DNA of 64,000 bases from Yersinia rochesterensis (GTDB taxonomy: Bacteria > Pseudomonadota > Gammaproteobacteria > Enterobacterales > Enterobacteriaceae). Shown here piece after piece: positions 59,251 through 64,000 of the stretch. The stretch covers positions 1 through 64,000 of the forward strand of contig NZ_CP032482.1 of NCBI RefSeq assembly GCF_003600645.1. Reading direction: 5' to 3'. A program made the translations under genes and the position numbers. The notes under the pieces were generated by a model. The model worked only from the letters and a program-made list of their open reading frames with translations. It was not told the origin of the DNA and searched no databases. How positions within the stretch are numbered: position 1 is the stretch's first letter; every line of letters begins with the position of its first letter.

Positions 59251-59566
59251 ATTGAATGTAATTTCTTAAGGGCAGTAAAGGGGGGCAGCTTAGTCACTAA
59301 GCAAAAACGTCGCGACTGAGATTTTCTAAACCGTGCGTTTCAAATTATTTAATCTAATTGAAATATTAATTATCTTATTGATATTTTTATATAAAAAAAT
59401 AACTATTGGTTTGTTATTCATTAGTTGTTTTAGGGTGAAAATCAATTATTAAGATAGTGTGGGAGAGCTTAAAGGTCATGTGATGATTATTCTACTTGAT
59501 TGCAGAGTAACTCATCGAGTGGTGGTTTTTATCTCTATTTTATCTTTTGTTTCAGTGGAGTTTTTC

Positions 59567-60030
59567 ATGGGTAAGTGTGTTAATTAGCGCCAATATCGGG
59601 CTGTATTCTTGGCTGGTATGGTAGCTATCGGAGCATTGCTGGATGGTTGATTGATAGAACAGGTCAAGCCAATACAGCAACGGTGAAAGTAACGTCTCCG
59701 GCTGTATTAAAGGTGAACCGATGACACAAACGACCCTCTTTTTCGGTTTGAGCCGCCCTCATGACCTAGCTATTTCCACCACTGAATGACAGTCTTTTGT
59801 TGATAATGATGTCACCAGCCGCTTCAAGGATTGCCTGACAGTTATTGATGCTAAAGGGCAATGGTTGGGAAATGATGGGAATGTGGCTAAAGAAAATAGT
59901 AAGGCGTTAGTGCTTATCCATAAAAGATGACAAAGAGAATACAATAGAAGCGCTGCGCTCCCAGTATAAACAGCAGTTTGCGCAAGAGTCTGTTATGCGT
60001 GTTGATACTATTGTATATGTTGATTTCTAA
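59567..60030 (+). pseudogene. Degenerate DUF3574 protein gene
   Basis: A dead gene. From 59720 the plus strand reads MTQTTLFFGLSRPH, then a stop (TGA where the family has a Trp codon in E-W-Q-x-F), then QSFVDNDVTSRFKDC, LTVIDAKGQWLGNDG, and ENSKALVLIHK. A frameshift near 59925 follows, after which DDKENTIEALRSQYKQQ, FAQESVMRV and a stop at 60030 are read in another frame. This is the DUF3574 pattern. The upstream part from ATG 59567 has a hydrophobic stretch resembling a lipoprotein signal (LAGMVAIGALLDG) broken by stops. Confidence 0.75.
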
Positions 60031-60129
60031 AGGTAAATATTGAGTTTGAGCTTTATGGTCTTTTACCTCCCGATTGGAAGTAAAAGGCCTGTAATATCAT
60101 TAACTTTATATGGATAAACCGTATTTTTG

Positions 60130-60850
60130 TTACAAGACCAGTCCGGCAATAGCAGCAGAAAGTAAGCTAACCAAAGTTGAACCATATACTAGTTTTAATC
60201 CGAATCGTGAAACTACATTACCTTGCTGCTCATTTAGCCCTTTAATGGCACCAGTAACAATTTCAATAGAGGCTAATTTAGCAAAAGAGACTAAAAATAC
60301 AGAAAGAATACCCAAATCTCTCGGCAACATTTCGGCGGCAACTTTTTTCAGCTCAATCATGCAACGAACTCATTTGCCACCAGTTTAGTCGCCATAATAC
60401 TCCCTGCATACAAAGCATCTTGAGCGGGGATGCCAATTAGTAGAGCTAGCGGATAAAATAGATATCCCAGTATGCCTTGGAAACTGATGTTGAATAAGGT
60501 GCTAAATAAAGCATTAGTGGCTGAAGTTATAGCAACAAACCTATTAACATTGCGGCTATAGTCATCGCAATTTTAAAGCCAGCCAAAATATATTCTCCAA
60601 GCATTTCAAAAAAATTTGATCTTCATGAAGCTTATTTAGCTTTAATTCAGGTTCTTCCGTGACCGGATAAGAGTTAATAATTGAAAGTATAATAAAAGCA
60701 CTAAACATATTTAGTTTGAGCGCTGTTACTACAAATTTTTGATCGAGCATGGTCATATAAACACTGAAAATCGACATGGAGACAGTCGACATTGCAGTGG
60801 CCGCCATGGTGTACATTCTGCGCGACGAGCTATCGGCAGATTATTTTCAT
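60130..60850 (-). pseudogene. nupC: Truncated, frameshifted NupC-family nucleoside permease
   Basis: On the minus strand the pieces align in order with E. coli NupC from about residue 188 to its end: [17 protein letters not shown], then [61 protein letters not shown], and finally [20 protein letters not shown] with AAIAGLVL. At least three frame changes separate them, one being a lost base near 60361. The first 185 residues or so are missing, and homology stops around 60850. A concentrative nucleoside transporter gene in decay. Confidence 0.82.
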
Positions 60851-60980
60851 CATTTATCCATTGGGTGACTCACTATTTATCTGCCCGCTTAAATTGCCAC
60901 CATTAAGGCAAATGTAGCACTTCCTCAAGAAGGCCGAGGCGATAGCACCATCTGTGTTTAACTCACCCATAGGATAGAAT

Positions 60981-61847
60981 ATGAACATGATTAATCTCCC
61001 TAGTTGCCGCGCTTTTACTGAGGCCGGCCATTTATCTCAAATATCGGCTTATTACGAAGAAGGTCGCAATACCATGTGGATGTTGCTGCGTGCTCATCCC
61101 CGCCCCTGTTTTAATCTGGAGTTAATTGAAAATATTATGACATTGGTACAGGCCGCTAAAGAATCAAAATTACCTATCGATTTTTGGGTAACTGGTTCGA
61201 TGGTGCCTAATATGTTTAATGTAGGAGGGGATTTAAACTTTTTTGCCCAAATGATCAGAAATCGTAAGCGGGAAGCGCTAATGGCTTATGCTCGTGCTTG
61301 CGTAGATTGTGTTCATGCGGCTTCTCGTGGGTTTGATACTGGTGCTATCTCTATTGCAATGATTGAAGGGAGTGCACTGGGTGGGGGATTTGAAGCGGCA
61401 TTAGCTCATCACTTTGTATTAGCACAAACGACCGCCAGAATGGGATTTCCGGAAATTGCATTTAATTTATTTCCGGGTATGGGGGGATATTCACTAGTTG
61501 CCAGAAAAGCGGGTATGAAAGTGGCAGAACAACTGATTTGGACAGGTGAACCCCATGCTGCGGAATGGTATGAGAGCCGTGGATTAATAGATAAGTTATT
61601 TCAGCCGGGGGATGCTTATCTTGCGACACGCACATTTATAGACACTATCAAGCCTAAATTAAATGCCATACGAGCTATGATTCGAGTGCGGCAGCGTGTT
61701 CTACAATTAACGCGTTCTGAATTAATGGATATTACAGAAGACTGGGTTGATTCTGCATTGTCTATTGAACCGAAAGATATCGCCTATATTGAACGGCTGG
61801 TTATGTTGCAAGACAGACATGCTTCAGGAATACCAAAAGCTATATAG
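60981..61847 (+). CDS. rpfF: RpfF-type DSF-family fatty-acid signal synthase (crotonase fold)
   Basis: A 288-residue crotonase-superfamily protein. It is not an ordinary beta-oxidation hydratase: NVGGDLNFFAQMIR (residue 80 on), SALGGGFEAALAHH (131 on) and GFPEIAFNLFPGMGGYS (155 on) are the signatures of RpfF, the bifunctional dehydratase/thioesterase that makes cis-2-unsaturated fatty-acid signals (DSF/BDSF). The two catalytic glutamates fall at E138 and E158, equivalent to E141 and E161 in Xanthomonas RpfF. Translation starts at ATG 60981 after AGGAT. It ends nine bases from the end of the convergent rpfR/pdeR. That pairing is known in Burkholderia and Cronobacter and supports the call. Confidence 0.88.
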   Translation: MNMINLPSCRAFTEAGHLSQISAYYEEGRNTMWMLLRAHPRPCFNLELIENIMTLVQAAKESKLPIDFWVTGSMVPNMFNVGGDLNFFAQMIRNRKREALMAYARACVDCVHAASRGFDTGAISIAMIEGSALGGGFEAALAHHFVLAQTTARMGFPEIAFNLFPGMGGYSLVARKAGMKVAEQLIWTGEPHAAEWYESRGLIDKLFQPGDAYLATRTFIDTIKPKLNAIRAMIRVRQRVLQLTRSELMDITEDWVDSALSIEPKDIAYIERLVMLQDRHASGIPKAI

Positions 61848-61856
61848 TTTTTGCAC

Positions 61857-63851
61857 CTAATCCAGTGAAAGGTGAGGGTGTTGTGTTATCAGCCAATGCT
61901 CCAGTTCATCTGCGGGCATTGGTTTAGCATAAAGAAATCCCTGTTTTTCATCAATGCCAATAGAATCCAGAAATTCTTCTTCCTCTTTAGTTTCTACCCC
62001 TTCGGCGATCACTTGCATTTTAAGTGCTTCGGCGACAACGATAATGGCTCGTACCAGAGATTGTGAAATAGGATTAGTATCAATATGGCGAACAAAACTT
62101 TGATCCAGCTTAATGGCATCAATAGGGATGCGCGCTAACTGAGAGAGTGAAGAATAACCAGTACCAAAATCATCTAAGTGAACTTGAGCACCTAAGTAGC
62201 GTAGCTGTTTAATTATATTGATAGCGGCGTCTTCATTATCAATTAAGCAACTTTCCGTTAATTCAACATCGACCAAGCTAGATTCCAGTTCGCTGGCTTC
62301 GAGAGATTCAATAAAGCTGGTAACGATAGCCTCATCTATCAATTGTCGAGCAGAAACATTGACGGCAACTCGTAGGTTAATCCCGCGTTTTCTCCAATCG
62401 ACGGCTTGTTGCATCGATGTTTGCAGTACCCATTTACCCAGGGGCCTGATAAGTCCGGATTCTTCGGCATAGGAGATAAATTCCAGAGGAGCAATCAAAC
62501 CTCGTTCAGGCGATAACCATCTGACGAGTGCTTCTACACTGTGCACTTTTCCTGTTTTGGTTGATATTTTTGGCTGGTAATAGACATGTAATTGGTGCTG
62601 TTCTAAACCCTTGCGTAAATTGGTATCGAGCCAAACATATTCGGATACTTTTTTATTCATTTGCTGCGAGAAAATTGAATAGGTCTGTTTTCCATGTTCT
62701 TTTGCGGTATACATAGCGGTATCTGCGCTGCGAATAATATTTTCCAATGTGTCGCCATGCTCAGGGCATAGTGCAAGACCAATTGAACAGCCGGTATATA
62801 CCTCGATCAATCCAATCCGGAAAGGCGATTTCATACGGTTGAGAATTCTCTGTGCAGTTGTTTCAAGCAAGTTTATCGTAGCGTTTTCGACCAAAACAAT
62901 AAACTCATCACCTCCTAACCGGGCAAGCATTTCGTTGTCACCCAGGCAACTTAAAATAGCCTGAGAAACATCCTTCAGTAACCGATCACCAAACATATGG
63001 CCGTAATGGTCATTCACTTTTTTGAAGTTATCGAGATCGAGATAAATAATACCTACAGAGGTGTCAACACGGGTTTGGATTGCGCTGTTTATGCGTTCAT
63101 GAATAGCATGGCGATTAGGTAAACCAGTAATCATATCGGTATTGGCCAGAATCCTAAGGCGTTCTTGAGCGCGTCTCTCTTTGGTAATATCAGTGCCAGA
63201 GCAGATGAGATAGCGCTCATTTTTACCGCTACCACTATGAACAAACTTATTGCGGAATAAAAATAGGCGCTTTCCTTTAACGGTGTTAACCCAACGCTCT
63301 GCTTCATAAGATGCACCACGCTGAAAGAATCCCTCAATATTTTTCCGTGACGACGCCCCTTCCTTGGCTGTCATAAATAAGTCATAGACGTTTTTACCAA
63401 TAACATCTTGCTCTTTCTTACCGGTATATTCTTCGCTAAGGTGGTTAAATCGTTGTACGCACCCATCTTTATCAAGAATAACAATCACTGAATTAGCTTC
63501 AGAAACGACCTGCTCTGCAAAGGAAAGACCTATGACCAAGTCACGAGCTACAGATTCAGTATCAGCATAGGCTGAGGCAGTACCTCCCCATTCTTTCTTA
63601 TTAATCTTGCGGCCGACAAGATGTAGATGAAGGGGGTGACCATAAATTTCAATTTCAATATCTAAACTTGCAGTAATTCCGGTTAAGCTCCGGATTCTCA
63701 TTGTTTGGACTAAATTAAGGGATATTGCGATATTTGTTGTCCCTTTAACTGCAGATAACTCTAAAGCTTGGCTATCAAAAGCAAGCCGCCAAAATGGGCT
63801 ATGAGTACCAAAGTAAGCATTGAGGATCGACGTGTCTTGGTTTTCGAACAT
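61857..63851 (-). CDS. pdeR: RpfR/PdeR, PAS-GGDEF-EAL c-di-GMP enzyme and probable DSF receptor
   Basis: A 664-residue protein orthologous to E. coli PdeR (YciR/Gmr) over its whole length. Residues 1-105 match the domain that contacts RpfF in RpfR proteins, 112-225 are PAS, GGDEF is intact at 313-317 (ARLGGDEF), and EAL is intact at 440-442 with DDFGTGYS at 560-567 and AEGVE near 616. It should therefore make or degrade c-di-GMP, with the signal binding the PAS domain. The frame is open to 63980, but MFENQDTSIL at 63851 has AGGGGG upstream. Tail-to-tail with rpfF. In organisms lacking rpfF the same protein is simply PdeR, so the neighbour decides the name. Confidence 0.92.
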   Translation of the reverse strand: MFENQDTSILNAYFGTHSPFWRLAFDSQALELSAVKGTTNIAISLNLVQTMRIRSLTGITASLDIEIEIYGHPLHLHLVGRKINKKEWGGTASAYADTESVARDLVIGLSFAEQVVSEANSVIVILDKDGCVQRFNHLSEEYTGKKEQDVIGKNVYDLFMTAKEGASSRKNIEGFFQRGASYEAERWVNTVKGKRLFLFRNKFVHSGSGKNERYLICSGTDITKERRAQERLRILANTDMITGLPNRHAIHERINSAIQTRVDTSVGIIYLDLDNFKKVNDHYGHMFGDRLLKDVSQAILSCLGDNEMLARLGGDEFIVLVENATINLLETTAQRILNRMKSPFRIGLIEVYTGCSIGLALCPEHGDTLENIIRSADTAMYTAKEHGKQTYSIFSQQMNKKVSEYVWLDTNLRKGLEQHQLHVYYQPKISTKTGKVHSVEALVRWLSPERGLIAPLEFISYAEESGLIRPLGKWVLQTSMQQAVDWRKRGINLRVAVNVSARQLIDEAIVTSFIESLEASELESSLVDVELTESCLIDNEDAAINIIKQLRYLGAQVHLDDFGTGYSSLSQLARIPIDAIKLDQSFVRHIDTNPISQSLVRAIIVVAEALKMQVIAEGVETKEEEEFLDSIGIDEKQGFLYAKPMPADELEHWLITQHPHLSLD

Positions 63852-64000
63852 ATGCGACCCCCTAAAAGTGTATATGAGTCTTTTACTTACCTTAGCCGGA
63901 AACTCAGAAGGCCCTATTCCTAACCCTCCCAGTGATGAATAATCATCCTGACCTGTAGAACATGACTCTATCCAGATCACCTACCGAATAAAGTATATGT

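Noticed and set aside
60110..60388. Plus-strand 92-codon frame
   Set aside because: It is antisense to the recognisable C-terminal part of the decayed nupC-like gene.

Overview
The window reads as a Yersinia chromosome (Y. enterocolitica-like; the exact species cannot be fixed by eye) starting at the replication origin. The evidence is the enterobacterial oriC-mioC-asnC-asnA order, a Yersinia-type 16S rRNA, Spot 42 and CsrC RNAs in their enterobacterial positions, and intergenic palindromes of the Yersinia palindromic-repeat kind. Nearly every core protein aligns over its whole length with its Escherichia coli counterpart as I remember it.

Layout. 1-380 is oriC. 381-6335 holds mioC, asnC, asnA, a DUF1345 membrane protein, viaA and a ravA that is frameshifted in a poly-G run. 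6623-16901 holds kup, the complete ribose operon rbsDACBKR with two RbsR operators, hsrA and yieP. 16902-22734 is one rRNA operon (16S, tRNA-Glu, 23S, 5S). 22776-33430 carries mobBA, yihD, srkA-dsbA, polA, spf (Spot 42), engB, csrC, yihI, an unlisted 58-residue membrane ORF and hemN. 33472-38098 is the nitrogen control locus glnA-glnL-glnG with a sigma-54 promoter and NtrC boxes. 38099-43146 holds typA, yihX, yihY, dtd and yiiD. 43147-45980 is an AT-rich accessory island: an Nlp-type regulator followed by three tandem PAS-LuxR regulators, two of which share an almost identical 300-bp block. 46019-59250 is yicH, xanP, gltS, the gmk-rpoZ-spoT-trmH-recG group, ligB and yicG. 59251-60860 is a gene graveyard with a dead DUF3574 gene and a truncated, frameshifted nupC-like gene. 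60981-63851 is the most interesting locus: a DSF-synthase homologue (rpfF) convergent with a PAS-GGDEF-EAL protein orthologous to PdeR/RpfR. Together they look like a complete fatty-acid-signal/c-di-GMP quorum-sensing module.

How it fits together. Most of the window is housekeeping: replication start, DNA repair and polymerisation, stringent response (spoT, rpoZ, gmk), nitrogen and ribose use, and disulfide formation. The rRNA operon is flanked on its left by the genes that precede rrnC in E. coli and on its right by those that follow rrnA, which points to recombination between rRNA operons. Four copies of one palindromic repeat family, in full and internally deleted forms, sit between rbsA and rbsC, between glnA and glnL, inside or beside csrC, and before yihI. 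They could affect operon mRNA processing. The accessory content is confined to 43.1-46.0 kb and 59.2-63.9 kb.
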